NCBI RefSeq assembly: GCF_027891095.1
Contig: NZ_JAQIIO010000002.1
Coordinates: forward strand, 186,001-250,000
Direction: 5' to 3'
DNA length: 64,000 nucleotides
Source of the DNA: Aliiroseovarius salicola
GTDB taxonomy: Bacteria; Pseudomonadota; Alphaproteobacteria; Rhodobacterales; Rhodobacteraceae
A model generated the notes under the pieces. The model was not told where the DNA came from and did no database searches. It saw only the letters and a program-made list of their open reading frames with translations. This document shows positions 1 to 9,167 of the stretch, in pieces (the stretch's first letter is position 1; each line of letters begins with the position of its first letter). Position numbers and translations under genes: made by a program.

Positions 1-20
1 CAGGTGACGGAGGATAAGCG

Positions 21-671
21 ATGCTCTTTGGCAAACAGAAAAAACTGACACTGGTGGACGGATCTGAGGCTTTGCCGGGACGAGCAGACCCAATTCCGAC
101 CGCAGAGATCCACCATGTCTTTGGTCGCCCTCTTACTTTGGAGGTGCCGGAAGGACACGAGGTCGCCATATTCGGTATGGGTTGTTATTGGGGGATCGAA
201 CGGATCTTCTGGCAACAACCCGGTGTCTGGCTGACAATGGTCGGGAATGCAGGTGGCTATACGCCCAATCCGACTTATGAAGAGCTTTGCACCGGGCAAA
301 CCGGCCACACGGAGGTTGTGCGTGTGGTCTATGATCCGGCGAAGACCAGCTTTGAGGCGCTCTTGAAAGTGTTCTGGGAAAACCACGACCCAACTCAGGG
401 AATGCGGCAAGGCAATGATATGGGCACGCAGTATCGCTCGGCCATCTATGTCACAAGTGAAGCCCAGCTGGATGCAGCCCGCAAATCCGCCGCCGAGTTC
501 GGGCCGCGCCTGACAGCCCAAGGCTATGGACCCATCACCACTGAAATAGCGATGGCCGGGGAGTTTTACCCCGCTGAAGCGTATCACCAGCAATACCTGT
601 CGAAAAATCCGGCAGGATATTGTGGGGTCGGCGGCACCGGTGTGACCTGCCCAATTGGAACCGGTGCCTGA
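21..671 (+). CDS. msrA: Peptide-methionine (S)-S-oxide reductase MsrA
   Basis: Repairs oxidised methionine (the S-sulfoxide) in proteins, using a catalytic cysteine recycled by thioredoxin; cytosolic. The 216-residue product is normal for the long MsrA class. The active-site motif reads GCYWG at residues 54-58 with catalytic Cys55, a Phe-to-Tyr variant of the usual GCFWG. Cys201 and Cys210 near the C terminus sit where the resolving cysteines of E. coli-type MsrA lie. The internal GTQYRS segment (135-140) is also typical. The gene stands alone; an interspersed palindromic repeat follows it. The start is the ATG with GGAGGATAAGCG upstream. Family assignment is secure. Confidence 0.96.
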   Translation: MLFGKQKKLTLVDGSEALPGRADPIPTAEIHHVFGRPLTLEVPEGHEVAIFGMGCYWGIERIFWQQPGVWLTMVGNAGGYTPNPTYEELCTGQTGHTEVVRVVYDPAKTSFEALLKVFWENHDPTQGMRQGNDMGTQYRSAIYVTSEAQLDAARKSAAEFGPRLTAQGYGPITTEIAMAGEFYPAEAYHQQYLSKNPAGYCGVGGTGVTCPIGTGA

Positions 672-730
672 CCGCTCAAATGTGCTGCTGCCAAAAGCAA
701 CCGGGCTGTGCCCGTTTTCCTTTGTTGGCG

Positions 731-814
731 GTGGCTCACTGCGTGAGCCTGAGGGGGCGCTGCCCCTCGCGAGGCAAGCTCGCTCACCCCGGGATATTTA
801 TCACCAGAAAATGA
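731..814 (+). repeat. Interspersed palindromic element, half unit (copy 1)
   Basis: One arm of the repeat family, in the order GTGGCTCAC/GTGAGCC hairpin, GGGGCGCTGCCCC hairpin, GCGAG/CTCGC hairpin, CCCCGGGATATTT core and a CACCAGAAAA end. It lies in the 312-base gap between msrA and prmA. The rest of that gap (about 815-983) shows only the ribosome binding site of prmA; I see no gene in it. Confidence 0.9.
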
Positions 815-983
815 GCACGCACCCATGGTTGTCGGGGGTAATTGGTTTTATCGAATATTTGAAGAGTACCACGCGAAGCGCCCGCCTCACCCTGCTTCAC
901 CCTGATGGCCAACGCAGGGTCGGACCACTTGACCCTGCCGCAGTCCCCCGCTAGGCCCGTTTCAACCATTGAAAGGACCTGCC

Positions 984-1850
984 ATGCCCACTTGGACTGC
1001 TCTTACCACCCTGTCGGGTCAGGACGCTGCTGACGCACTTGGTCTCGCGATGGAGACCCTGTCACCAGAACCTACCGGGATTGGGATCTTTGAGGTCGAA
1101 GATAACAGCGGGCTTTGGGAAGTGGGGGGCTATTTCACCGAGCAACCGGATCACGCTGGACTGGCGCTGTTGGCGCGCCTGCATGGCGCAAAGGATTTTA
1201 CCGTCTCGGAATTGCCCGAAATCGATTGGGTGGCCCATGTGAAGCGGGAACTGGCGCCAGTTGAGGCGGGCCAGTTCTATGTTCATGGCGATCACGATAC
1301 GGACACGTTGCCCGAAGGAAAAGTCGGACTTCTGATCGAAGCGGCCATGGCTTTTGGTACAGGACATCATGGGACGACGCTGGGCTGTTTGCGGGCGCTT
1401 GACCGATTGGCCGGTCAGGGGTTCGTGGGAGAAAACGTGGCAGATATCGGTTGCGGCACCGCTGTATTGGCGATGGCTGCGGCAAAGATCTGGCCCAACC
1501 CTGTGCTGGCGTCTGACATTGATGAGGTTGCTGTGGATGTGGCAAAGGCAAATGTTGCAGCGAACGGGCTTGTTGGACGCGTAAACTGTGTCGAGGCGGC
1601 GGGGTTTGACGCCCCTGAATTGCGCGAAGCTGCGCCGTTTGACCTCGTTTTCGCGAATATTCTCAAGGGTCCGTTGATCGGCCTGGCTCCGGACATGGGG
1701 CAATCGATTCGTCGCGGTGGTTACGCGATCCTGTCGGGAATTCTCAATCCGCAGGCAGACGAAGTGATCTCGGTTTATCAACAAAATGGGTTCAATCTGG
1801 TCTCACGTGATGAGATTGTTGATTGGACGACGCTAATCTTGGCTAAATAA
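984..1850 (+). CDS. prmA: Ribosomal protein L11 methyltransferase PrmA
   Basis: S-adenosylmethionine-dependent methyltransferase expected to methylate ribosomal protein L11. The 288-residue product has the PrmA order: an N-terminal substrate-recognition region, AFGTGHHGTT at about 123-132, the SAM-binding motif DIGCGTAVLA at 154-163, and NILKGP at 225-230, equivalent to the NILA/NILK catalytic loop. The ATG at 984 is preceded by GAAAGGA about 7 bases upstream; an in-frame TTG further upstream lacks a better site. Alphaproteobacterial PrmA proteins often diverge at the N terminus, and this one is of that type. It is followed by a small membrane protein gene about 100 bases downstream. Confidence 0.93.
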   Translation: MPTWTALTTLSGQDAADALGLAMETLSPEPTGIGIFEVEDNSGLWEVGGYFTEQPDHAGLALLARLHGAKDFTVSELPEIDWVAHVKRELAPVEAGQFYVHGDHDTDTLPEGKVGLLIEAAMAFGTGHHGTTLGCLRALDRLAGQGFVGENVADIGCGTAVLAMAAAKIWPNPVLASDIDEVAVDVAKANVAANGLVGRVNCVEAAGFDAPELREAAPFDLVFANILKGPLIGLAPDMGQSIRRGGYAILSGILNPQADEVISVYQQNGFNLVSRDEIVDWTTLILAK

Positions 1851-1952
1851 GGCTGGATTGCGGCGGAAACAGTTTGTTTCCTCGAAATTTTGCCATTTTT
1901 CGTTAAATTGAATGGTGACTTCGTTGGTGGGGGCCAACCAGAGGTTCAAAGT

Positions 1953-2297
1953 ATGGCTGATGTGAACTACGCAACATTTAGTAAGCGAAAGCACGCCATT
2001 GAAAAACGGCATCGCGAGATGTCAGGTGGCTATATTGAATTGGTCGAGCGGGACGGTCTTCTGGTTCCGAAGTCCAGTCGTCGCCAGCGCAGACTTCCGC
2101 TGCGTGGCATGGCTATTATCCTTATGCTATTTTTGGTGTTTAAGGGTTTCCTTATCGTGCAGCTTGGCAGCACGACTTTTAGCGATCGCGTTGATAAACT
2201 GGCCAATGGTTCTCCGGTCGAGCAGGTCGGGGCTTGGGTCATGGCCATAGATCCTATTTCAATGTGGATTTCAGAACAGATGAAAACTCTGATGTAA
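1953..2297 (+). CDS. Small single-span membrane protein, unknown function
   Basis: The 114-residue product has a basic N-terminal region (about 1-50) rich in Lys, Arg and His, then one hydrophobic segment (around GMAIILMLFLVFKGFLIV, residues 53-70), then a short periplasmic C terminus. I do not recognise the family. The ATG at 1953 with GAGG 9 bases upstream is preferred to an in-frame start at 1890, because the extra residues do not look like part of the fold. It is followed at once by a strong terminator, so it is the last gene of its transcript, perhaps shared with prmA. Confidence 0.75.
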   Translation: MADVNYATFSKRKHAIEKRHREMSGGYIELVERDGLLVPKSSRRQRRLPLRGMAIILMLFLVFKGFLIVQLGSTTFSDRVDKLANGSPVEQVGAWVMAIDPISMWISEQMKTLM

Positions 2298-2334
2298 TAT
2301 CATCAGATGGGGAAATTACGGCCCCAAACAGGCA

Positions 2335-2366
2335 AAGCCTCGGCCTTCAAGCCGGGGCTTTTTTTT
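2335..2366 (+). terminator. Rho-independent terminator
   Basis: Stem AAGCCTCGGC / GCCGGGGCTT (with one G-T pair) around the loop CTTCAA, followed by a run of T. It ends the transcript of the small membrane protein gene. It could also slow transcription from the opposite side, although the lipoprotein gene that ends at 2428 on the other strand lacks its own obvious terminator. Confidence 0.9.
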
Positions 2367-2427
2367 GAGCGCCTGCCCAATCGAATGAGGCGTGCAGAAA
2401 AACGCGCTTCTGTTCTGAATGCTTTCC

Positions 2428-2982
2428 TTACTGGGCTGGTTCAAATACCGGCAGAGGCGCGTAATTGATCAGGCCAAGAGTGCGGGCCGTTTCCAGCGTC
2501 AGGATCTCGCTATTGAAAGTTGGGCGTTGAAACGCCCGGATCGCCATGCGTGTCGGAGCATCCATTACTCCTGTTATTGGTCCGCGATACACGCCGCGCA
2601 CGGCAAGGGCACGCTGTACTGAGGAAATGAATTCCGGTGTCAGTATGTCGGGGCAGGGAACCTCGAAATAATAGGTCTGTCCACCCGCTGTGACCACCTG
2701 GCGTGTGGCCGTTTCATAGCGCGGAGGCGCGATAATCGTGCTGCCGTCATGTGAAAACCTCGCGGGTTCCACCAAACGACTTTCTGTTACTGTTTCAATT
2801 GCTGCCGGTGTGGTGTCCTGTCCGTAACAGGCACCTTCTCGCCCTCCATCGGGGCCTTCCCCCGGGGGAATCAACCGGGCACCTTCCGGTGGTTTTGTTA
2901 CATCGGGCGCAGGTGGGGTGCAGGCGGAGAGAGCCAGCCCAAAGCACAGCCCGGACATCAGGAGGTAAGGAAGGCGCGTCAT
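2428..2982 (-). CDS. Lipoprotein with peptidoglycan-binding-like domain
   Basis: The 184-residue precursor begins with a signal peptide ending in the lipobox LSAC, so Cys21 should be lipidated and the protein anchored in a membrane facing the periplasm. The middle is Pro/Gly-rich. The C-terminal part (about 110-175: PDILTPEFISSVQRAL...RGVYRGPITGVMDAPTRMAIRAFQ) matches the PG_binding_1 pattern (repeated short helices with a G-x-x-D/T-x-x-T-R-x-A-I-x-x-F-Q end). This suggests cell-wall attachment; no catalytic domain is visible. It is divergent from the ferredoxin gene. Confidence 0.82.
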   Translation of the reverse strand: MTRLPYLLMSGLCFGLALSACTPPAPDVTKPPEGARLIPPGEGPDGGREGACYGQDTTPAAIETVTESRLVEPARFSHDGSTIIAPPRYETATRQVVTAGGQTYYFEVPCPDILTPEFISSVQRALAVRGVYRGPITGVMDAPTRMAIRAFQRPTFNSEILTLETARTLGLINYAPLPVFEPAQ

Positions 2983-3047
2983 GTCTGCTCGTTTCTGTTG
3001 CGACCGTGATTTGGCGGAACGTAGCGGGTTTTGACGACCTTCGATAG

Positions 3048-3532
<485 letters not shown>

Positions 3533-3533
<1 letters not shown>

Positions 3534-4300
3534 TGGCGGTCAAAGCACCGCGTCTGTCCGCCCGAATGTGGCGACCAGCTGTGCGCGGTGCGGTGCTGTC
3601 CTTGGTATGTGTGGCAACCGGGGCGGTGGCGGATCCGATTGTTGATGCCCGATATGATGGCCCCACCACTCGCTACCCACATGGGGTGCTCGGGGACGCG
3701 GTGGAGCATGACACATTGGTGGTTCGGCTCGCCTCAGGGCAGGAACTGCGCGCCACATGGCCGGATCCCATTGTTTTCGAGGATACCCACCCACGCCTTG
3801 TCGATCTGGATGGAGATGAAACCCCGGAAGTGATGGTGGTGGAAAGCCATCAGCAATATGGGGCACGGCTGGCGATCTGGTCGGTTGATCAGGGCGCGCT
3901 GACCCGTTTGGCTCAAACCCCGTTCATCGGCACCCGCTATCGCTGGCTCGCTCCGGTTGGCGCAGCAGATCTTGATGGCGATGGGGCTGTTGAAGTCGCT
4001 TATGTAGACCGACCGCATCTTGCGAAAACTCTGCGTGTCTGGAGGTTTGAACGCGGTGGTGAGGAGGCAAGCCTCAGTGAAATCGCATCTAAACCCGGTT
4101 TGACCAACCATAAGATTGGCCAAGATTATATCACTGGCGGCATTCGTGAATGTGGTGAGGGGCCAGAAATTGTGACTGCCGACGCGCAATGGCAAAATAT
4201 CATGGTGACGCGTCTCATTGATGGGAACCTTGTCAGCCGCGCGGTCGTGCCATTCGACGGGCAGGCTGCCGTTAAATCCGTGCTGTCCTGTAAAAAATAA
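3533..4300 (+). CDS. Exported FG-GAP/VCBS-like repeat protein
   Basis: The 255-residue precursor has a signal peptide (hydrophobic segment around 18-32, cleavage near AVADP). Two calcium-binding-like repeats are visible: LVDLDGDETPEV at about 89-100 and AADLDGDGAVEV at about 145-156, the D-x-D-G-D pattern of FG-GAP/VCBS beta-propeller blades. It is likely a periplasmic beta-propeller protein; its ligand is unknown. The start overlaps the ferredoxin stop by one base. This coupling of a cytosolic ferredoxin to an exported propeller is not explained by either family. Confidence 0.8.
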
Positions 4301-4309
4301 CCCGACAAA

Positions 4310-4459
4310 GGGGCGCTGCCCCTCGCGAGACAAGCTCGCTCACCCCGGGATACTTCTGACCAGAAAATAATGAAATCCATCTGCTATTTTCTGGTTTCAA
4401 ATATCCTGGGCTGAAGGGCAAAGCCCCTGTTAGGCTTACGCAGTGAGCCACCGACAGTG
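4310..4459. repeat. Interspersed palindromic element, head-to-head pair (copy 2)
   Basis: A full inverted pair. The forward arm (4310-4369) runs from GGGGCGCTGCCCC through the GCGAG/CTCGC hairpin and CCCCGGGATACTT to GACCAGAAAA. The reverse arm (about 4382-4459) runs from TTTTCTGGTTTC through AAATATCCTGGG and GGGCAAAGCCCC to a GTGAGCC-type hairpin. It fills most of the space between convergent genes. Confidence 0.9.
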
Positions 4460-4486
4460 CCAAGCGAAACCGAGGCCTGTGGCTCC

Positions 4487-4526
4487 ACAAAAAAAACGCC
4501 CCGCGAACCGGTTCAGTGCGGGGCGC
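4487..4526 (-). terminator. Rho-independent terminator of purD
   Basis: Read on the minus strand, the stem CGCCCCGC / GCGGGGCG (4518-4525 with 4497-4504) encloses a loop that is itself partly paired and is followed by a run of eight T. It lies about 20 bases beyond the purD stop codon. Confidence 0.92.
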
Positions 4527-4547
4527 ATTTGGTTGATACATGGAAGC

Positions 4548-5810
4548 TTAAAGTGCGCGCCAGCCGATGTCCGAACGATAAAATCCTTCAGGCCAGTCGA
4601 TCTGATCGATCATCGCATAAGCCCGGTCACGCGCCTCTTGCAGGCTGTCACCACGGGCGGTCACGTTCAGGACGCGCCCGCCGGTGGCAGTGATTTTTCC
4701 GTCATTCGCCGTGGTGCCCGCGTGGAACACCATGTTTTTGCTGTCTTCGGGAAGGTCACCCAACCCGTTGATCACAGTGCCTTTTTCATACGACCCCGGA
4801 TATCCGTCTGCCGCATAGACCACGGTGATCGCATGGTCATGTGCCCAGTTCACCTGCGCCTCGTCCAGCCGCCCTTCGGCGCAGGCCAAAAGCAGGTCAA
4901 GGGCTTGCGCGCCGAGGCGCATCATCAGCACCTGACATTCCGGATCACCAAAGCGCACGTTGTATTCCACCAGACGCGGCTTGCCATCCTTGATCATCAG
5001 ACCCGCATAAAGCACCCCTTGATAAGGAGTGCCACGCAGGGCCATCTCGGCCACAGTGGGAATCACGATCTCATCCATCGCCTTGGCGGCGATCTCATCG
5101 GTCAGAACCGGAGCCGGCGAATAGGCGCCCATACCACCGGTGTTGAGCCCGGTATCGCCTTCGCCCACACGTTTGTGGTCCTGTGCGGTGCCCACAGCCA
5201 GAGCGGTTTTGCCGTCGCAAAGGATGAAATAGGAGGCTTCTTCGCCTTCCATGAATTCCTCGATCACCACTTCGGCGCCAGCGCCGCCAAAGGCGCCACC
5301 GAACATATCATCGATTGCGTCGAGGGCGGTTTGCTCATCCATCGCAACGATCACGCCTTTGCCTGCGGCTAGACCGTCTGCCTTGACCACAATCGGAGCA
5401 CCCTGTTCGCGGATATAGGCTTTGGCAGAACCCGGATCGGTGAAATGGCCATAGGCGGCCGTTGGGGCACCTGCTGCATCGCAGATTTCTTTGGTGAAGC
5501 TTTTTGACGCTTCAAGTTTTGCCGCTTCCGCCGAGGGGCCAAACACTTTGATTCCCGCCTCGCGCAAACGATCCGCCACGCCAGCGGCCAGAGGGGCTTC
5601 GGGCCCCACAATGACGAAATCCACACTGTTTTCCTGTGCAAACTCGACCACAATACCGCCATCATCGATACTGATCGACGCGCATTCCGCAATTGCGCTC
5701 ATGCCGGCATTGCCCGGTGCACAGATCAAGCGATCACATTTGGGGTTCTGCTTGACCGCCCACGCCAGTGCGTGTTCACGTCCGCCGCTTCCGAGAATAA
5801 GGATGTTCAT
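4548..5810 (-). CDS. purD: Phosphoribosylamine--glycine ligase PurD
   Basis: ATP-grasp enzyme of de novo purine synthesis that joins 5-phosphoribosylamine and glycine. The 420-residue length is standard. The N-terminal MNILILGSGGREHALAW is the GARS signature, followed by the ATP-grasp core with APIVVKADGLAAGKGVIVA (about 134-152) and the metal-binding region RFGDPECQVLMMRL (about 287-300). It is divergent from xseA, with only about 80 bases between the two starts, so their promoters probably share this gap. Confidence 0.97.
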   Translation of the reverse strand: MNILILGSGGREHALAWAVKQNPKCDRLICAPGNAGMSAIAECASISIDDGGIVVEFAQENSVDFVIVGPEAPLAAGVADRLREAGIKVFGPSAEAAKLEASKSFTKEICDAAGAPTAAYGHFTDPGSAKAYIREQGAPIVVKADGLAAGKGVIVAMDEQTALDAIDDMFGGAFGGAGAEVVIEEFMEGEEASYFILCDGKTALAVGTAQDHKRVGEGDTGLNTGGMGAYSPAPVLTDEIAAKAMDEIVIPTVAEMALRGTPYQGVLYAGLMIKDGKPRLVEYNVRFGDPECQVLMMRLGAQALDLLLACAEGRLDEAQVNWAHDHAITVVYAADGYPGSYEKGTVINGLGDLPEDSKNMVFHAGTTANDGKITATGGRVLNVTARGDSLQEARDRAYAMIDQIDWPEGFYRSDIGWRAL

Positions 5811-5890
5811 GCGCTTTCCCCTGCTTGGCCTTCACTCATGGGCGTTCTAAAGTCAGGGCGCGCAAATCACAAGAAAAGAGACGTCGCACC

Positions 5891-7483
5891 ATGTCAGATC
5901 TGATCGACGATCCCGTTCCGGGGCAGAATACGCCCGAATATACCGTGGCCGAAATCTCGGGTGCGGTGAAGAAGACCATCGAAGGCGCGTTTGGTCGTAT
6001 CCGTGTGCGTGGTGAGGTTGGTCGTGTCTTCAGGGCACGTTCCGGGCATCTTTATTATGACATCAAGGATGACGGTAATGTGCTGGCCTGCACCACCTGG
6101 AAAGGACAGGCAGCTCGACTGAGTGTCCAGCCCGAGGAAGGGATGGAGGTGATTGTCACCGGCAAGCTGACTGCCTTTGGTGCCCAGTCCAAATACAACA
6201 TAAATGTGGATGAGGTGGTCGTCGCGGGCGAAGGCGCGCTGATGGCGATGCTGGAAAAGCGTAAGAAAGCTCTGGCGGCCGAAGGGCTGTTTGACGAAGG
6301 CCGCAAACAGAAGATCCCGTTTCTGCCGGAAATCGTCGGGGTGATTACCTCCCCATCTGGTGCCGTCATTCGAGATATCCTGCATCGCCTGCGTGACCGC
6401 TTTCCACGCAAGGTGCTGATCTGGCCGGTGGCGGTGCAAGGGGCGGCCTGTGCGCCGGAGGTGGCCCGTGCCATCGAAGGGTTCAACAAGCTCACGCCGG
6501 GTGGGGCCTTGCCACGCCCTGACCTGCTTATCGTGGCCCGTGGTGGTGGCTCCATCGAAGATCTTTGGGGGTTCAACGAAGAGGTTGTCGCGCGTGCCGC
6601 CGCCGCTTCACAAATCCCGCTTATTTCGGCGGTGGGACATGAAACAGACACGACGCTGATCGATTTTGTCTCCGATCTGCGCGCACCGACCCCAACTGCG
6701 GCCGCCGAACATGCGGTGCCGGTGCGGTTGGAGCTTCTGGCCTGGGTGGATGAAGCGGGCGCGCGACTTTCGCGTGCCATGGGGCAGGGAGTGACGCAAC
6801 GTGGGCAACGTTTGCGCGACCTGTCTCGCGCGCTGCCGCGTCCCGAGACGCTGCTTGATGCGCCGCGTCAACGGTTGGACCGCGCCGAAAAGGACCTGCC
6901 CGCGGCGCTGCGCAACGTGGCCCAAAGCCGCAAGGTGCAGCTGACGCAGGTGGCCTCTGGTTTGCGCTCGCAATCCCTAGTGTCTTTGATTGGACAGCGA
7001 AAAGAGCGGATTACCACTTTGGGGGATCGGCTGGCGCCTGCCCTGTCCAGAACCAATACGGAAAAACGCAGGGAGTATTCACGTGTTGCAGCTCGACATA
7101 ATGCGGATCGTATTTTCGCGGAATGCGCACGCAAACAAGGTGAGATTCATGAGTTGTCCACCCGTCTGTCTCGCGCCTTCGAGGCAAACACCACCCGTCA
7201 CCGCGACCGCCTGACTGCAATGGAACGGATGCGCCAGACATTGGGCTACACGGAAACCCTGAAACGTGGATATGCGGTGGTGCGCGGGGATGGAGAGCTC
7301 GTCACCACCAGCGTTGCCGCGCGCGCCGCGACCGCGCTTGAAATCGAGTTCGCCGATGGACGTTTGCCGTTGGATGGATCAACGCCGCCACCTCCGCCCA
7401 GTTCAACCAACGCACAGCCGAAACCCGCGCCCAAAAAGGCGAAATCTGCAAAACCCAGCCCAGATCAGGGATCGTTGTTCTAA
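5891..7483 (+). CDS. xseA: Exodeoxyribonuclease VII large subunit XseA
   Basis: Large subunit of exonuclease VII, which degrades single-stranded DNA together with XseB. The 530-residue protein has an N-terminal OB-fold (about 15-110: YTVAEISGAVKKTIEGAFG...VRGEVG), then the nuclease domain with GVITSPSGAVIRDI, ARGGGSIEDLWGFNEE and SAVGHETDTTLIDFVSDLRAPTPTAAAE. A long coiled-coil region and a Pro/Lys-rich tail follow. The ATG at 5891 fits the family start (MSDL...); an earlier in-frame ATG at 5825 only adds residues encoded in the purD-xseA promoter gap. xseB is not in the window. Confidence 0.96.
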   Translation: MSDLIDDPVPGQNTPEYTVAEISGAVKKTIEGAFGRIRVRGEVGRVFRARSGHLYYDIKDDGNVLACTTWKGQAARLSVQPEEGMEVIVTGKLTAFGAQSKYNINVDEVVVAGEGALMAMLEKRKKALAAEGLFDEGRKQKIPFLPEIVGVITSPSGAVIRDILHRLRDRFPRKVLIWPVAVQGAACAPEVARAIEGFNKLTPGGALPRPDLLIVARGGGSIEDLWGFNEEVVARAAAASQIPLISAVGHETDTTLIDFVSDLRAPTPTAAAEHAVPVRLELLAWVDEAGARLSRAMGQGVTQRGQRLRDLSRALPRPETLLDAPRQRLDRAEKDLPAALRNVAQSRKVQLTQVASGLRSQSLVSLIGQRKERITTLGDRLAPALSRTNTEKRREYSRVAARHNADRIFAECARKQGEIHELSTRLSRAFEANTTRHRDRLTAMERMRQTLGYTETLKRGYAVVRGDGELVTTSVAARAATALEIEFADGRLPLDGSTPPPPPSSTNAQPKPAPKKAKSAKPSPDQGSLF

Positions 7484-7496
7484 GCGGTTAACGTGC

Positions 7497-7644
7497 GGGG
7501 GCGCTGCCCCCGGCTTCGCCTCCCCCGAGGTATTTGGAACAAGGAAAAGAACATGGGACAAGAGCAGGCTTGCGGGCCGCCCTGTTCATTTTCTGGTCAC
7601 AAATATCCCGGGGTGAGCCTCGAAGAGGCGAGGGGCAGCGCCCC
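7497..7644. repeat. Interspersed palindromic element, head-to-head pair (copy 3)
   Basis: The forward arm begins with GGGGGCGCTGCCCCC and reads through CCCCCGAGGTATTT. The reverse arm ends with TTTTCTGGTCACAAATATCCCGGGG, the GCCTC/GAGGC hairpin and GGGGCAGCGCCCC. The reverse arm abuts the stop codon of rluB. The element separates the convergent xseA and rluB genes, where a bidirectional terminator would be expected. Confidence 0.9.
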
Positions 7645-8625
7645 TTAGCGTTTAGGACCTCGGCGGCCTGTGGGCTTTCCGGTTGGTTTTCCCCCCGGTT
7701 TTCCACCAGAATTTCCTGCCGGACGGCCTGTGGGTTTGCCCGATCCTTTGCCGCCAGAGCCTTTGCCCTTGAATGCCGGGCGTCCGCTCCGTGCATCCGC
7801 ACGTTCCTTGGCGCGGTCGGTGCGTTCCGACAGTTTCGCGGCCTTGCCTTTGCGCTGTCTTACCGGAGCGCGCTTTTCTTCTTCGCCATCCAATCCGAGT
7901 TGATCTCGCATCACACGGCGGCGCACTTCTTCAACTTCACCCGCCTTGAGCGTGCCAAGTTGGAACGGGCCATAGCTCACGCGGAGCAGGCGGTTCACGG
8001 ACAGACCCACCGATTCCATTGCGCGGCGGATTTCACGATTCTTGCCTTCGCGCAGGCTGACAGTCAGCCACGCGTTTGACCCCTGCTGCCGATCAATTGA
8101 CACCGTCATCGGCTGGAACCGTTCCCCTTCCAGGGTGATGCCCTTGCGGATAGGTGCAATCATCTCGTCGGTGGGGGCGCCTTTGACCCGAACCCGGTAT
8201 TTGCGGACCCAACCGGTTGACGGGAGTTCGAGTTTCCGTTTGATCTCACCATCGTTTGTCAGCAGCAATAGACCCTCGGAATTGAGGTCAAGCCGTCCCA
8301 CACTCATCACCCGGGGCATGTCCTCGGGCAGCGCATCAAACACTGTCTCACGCCCCTTTTCGTCCTTGGCGGTGGTCACCAGCCCGGTGGGCTTGTGGTA
8401 CAGCCATAGGCGGGCGGGTTCGGGCTCGGCCAGTTGTTTGCCGTCAACAATGATCCGATCCTTGTCCGTCACATTCAGGGCGGGGCTGGTGATGACCTTG
8501 CCATTCACGCTCACACGACCGGCCTCGATCATGCGTTCAGCTTCGCGGCGGCTTGCCACGCCAGCGCGGGCCAGAACTTTGGCGATGCGGTCGCCAGCTG
8601 GCGTTTTGGGTGTTTCTTTGCTCAT
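7645..8625 (-). CDS. rluB: 23S rRNA pseudouridine synthase, RluB family
   Basis: Converts a uridine of 23S rRNA helix 80/89 region to pseudouridine. The 326-residue product starts with an S4 RNA-binding domain (about 10-60: RIAKVLARAGVASRREAERMIEAGRVSVNG) and continues with the RsuA/RluB catalytic domain, with GRLDLNSEGLLLLTNDG around the catalytic Asp and the later GKNREIRRAMESVGL. After residue about 235 there is a basic, low-complexity tail rich in Lys, Gly, Pro and Arg. The internal ATG at 8625 (MSKET) is preferred over the ATG at 8652. Distinction from RluE/RluF paralogues rests on overall layout. Confidence 0.9.
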   Translation of the reverse strand: MSKETPKTPAGDRIAKVLARAGVASRREAERMIEAGRVSVNGKVITSPALNVTDKDRIIVDGKQLAEPEPARLWLYHKPTGLVTTAKDEKGRETVFDALPEDMPRVMSVGRLDLNSEGLLLLTNDGEIKRKLELPSTGWVRKYRVRVKGAPTDEMIAPIRKGITLEGERFQPMTVSIDRQQGSNAWLTVSLREGKNREIRRAMESVGLSVNRLLRVSYGPFQLGTLKAGEVEEVRRRVMRDQLGLDGEEEKRAPVRQRKGKAAKLSERTDRAKERADARSGRPAFKGKGSGGKGSGKPTGRPAGNSGGKPGGKPTGKPTGRRGPKR

Positions 8626-8710
8626 ACCCCGCCATACCCTGCGCGGGCGCAAAGGGCCAGAACGAAAACCCGGGGTTGGCTTTGTGGAAAAGGACAGGCA
8701 TCAAGGCGGT

Positions 8711-9166
8711 ATGACCCGGTTCAACACATATATGCAGGTCGCGCTGGACGAAGCGCGCGCCGCCGCCCGGCGGGGCGAAGTGCCAGTTGGCGCGGTGATT
8801 GTTGCACCGTCGGGCGAGGTTGTCGCCCAGGCGGGGAACCGGACACGTGAGCTGAACGACCCAAGTGCGCATGCCGAGATGCTGGCGATCCGGGCGGCAT
8901 GTGCCGCTGTTGGGTCTGAACGCCTGACCGGGCATGATCTTTACGTCACGCTAGAACCTTGTCCCATGTGTGCTGCGGTGATCTCTGCCGCGCGTATTCG
9001 CAGGCTCTATTATGGTGCTGCGGACCCAAAATCTGGTGGCGTCGCGCAGGGGCCGCGTGTCTTTGCGCATCCGCAATGCCATCATGTGCCAGAGGTTTAT
9101 GACGGGATATCCGAGGCAGAATGTTCTGCCCTGCTGAGTGATTTTTTCAAAGAGATGCGGGGCTGA
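8711..9166 (+). CDS. tadA: tRNA adenosine(34) deaminase TadA
   Basis: Deaminates A34 to inosine in tRNA-Arg(ACG); essential in most bacteria. The 151-residue protein has the cytidine-deaminase zinc motif HAEMLAI at 54-60 (His54 ligand, Glu56 proton shuttle) and PCPMC at 83-87 (Cys84 and Cys87 ligands). The ATG at 8711 gives the family length; a much longer open frame upstream runs antisense to rluB and is not part of the protein. It is divergent from rluB and directly followed by a transporter gene whose ATG lies just after the tadA stop. Confidence 0.96.
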   Translation: MTRFNTYMQVALDEARAAARRGEVPVGAVIVAPSGEVVAQAGNRTRELNDPSAHAEMLAIRAACAAVGSERLTGHDLYVTLEPCPMCAAVISAARIRRLYYGAADPKSGGVAQGPRVFAHPQCHHVPEVYDGISEAECSALLSDFFKEMRG

Positions 9167-9167
9167 C

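Noticed and set aside
4443-5372. Open frame of 309 codons on the plus strand opposite purD
   Set aside because: Antisense shadow; purD on the minus strand has full family motifs and a terminator.
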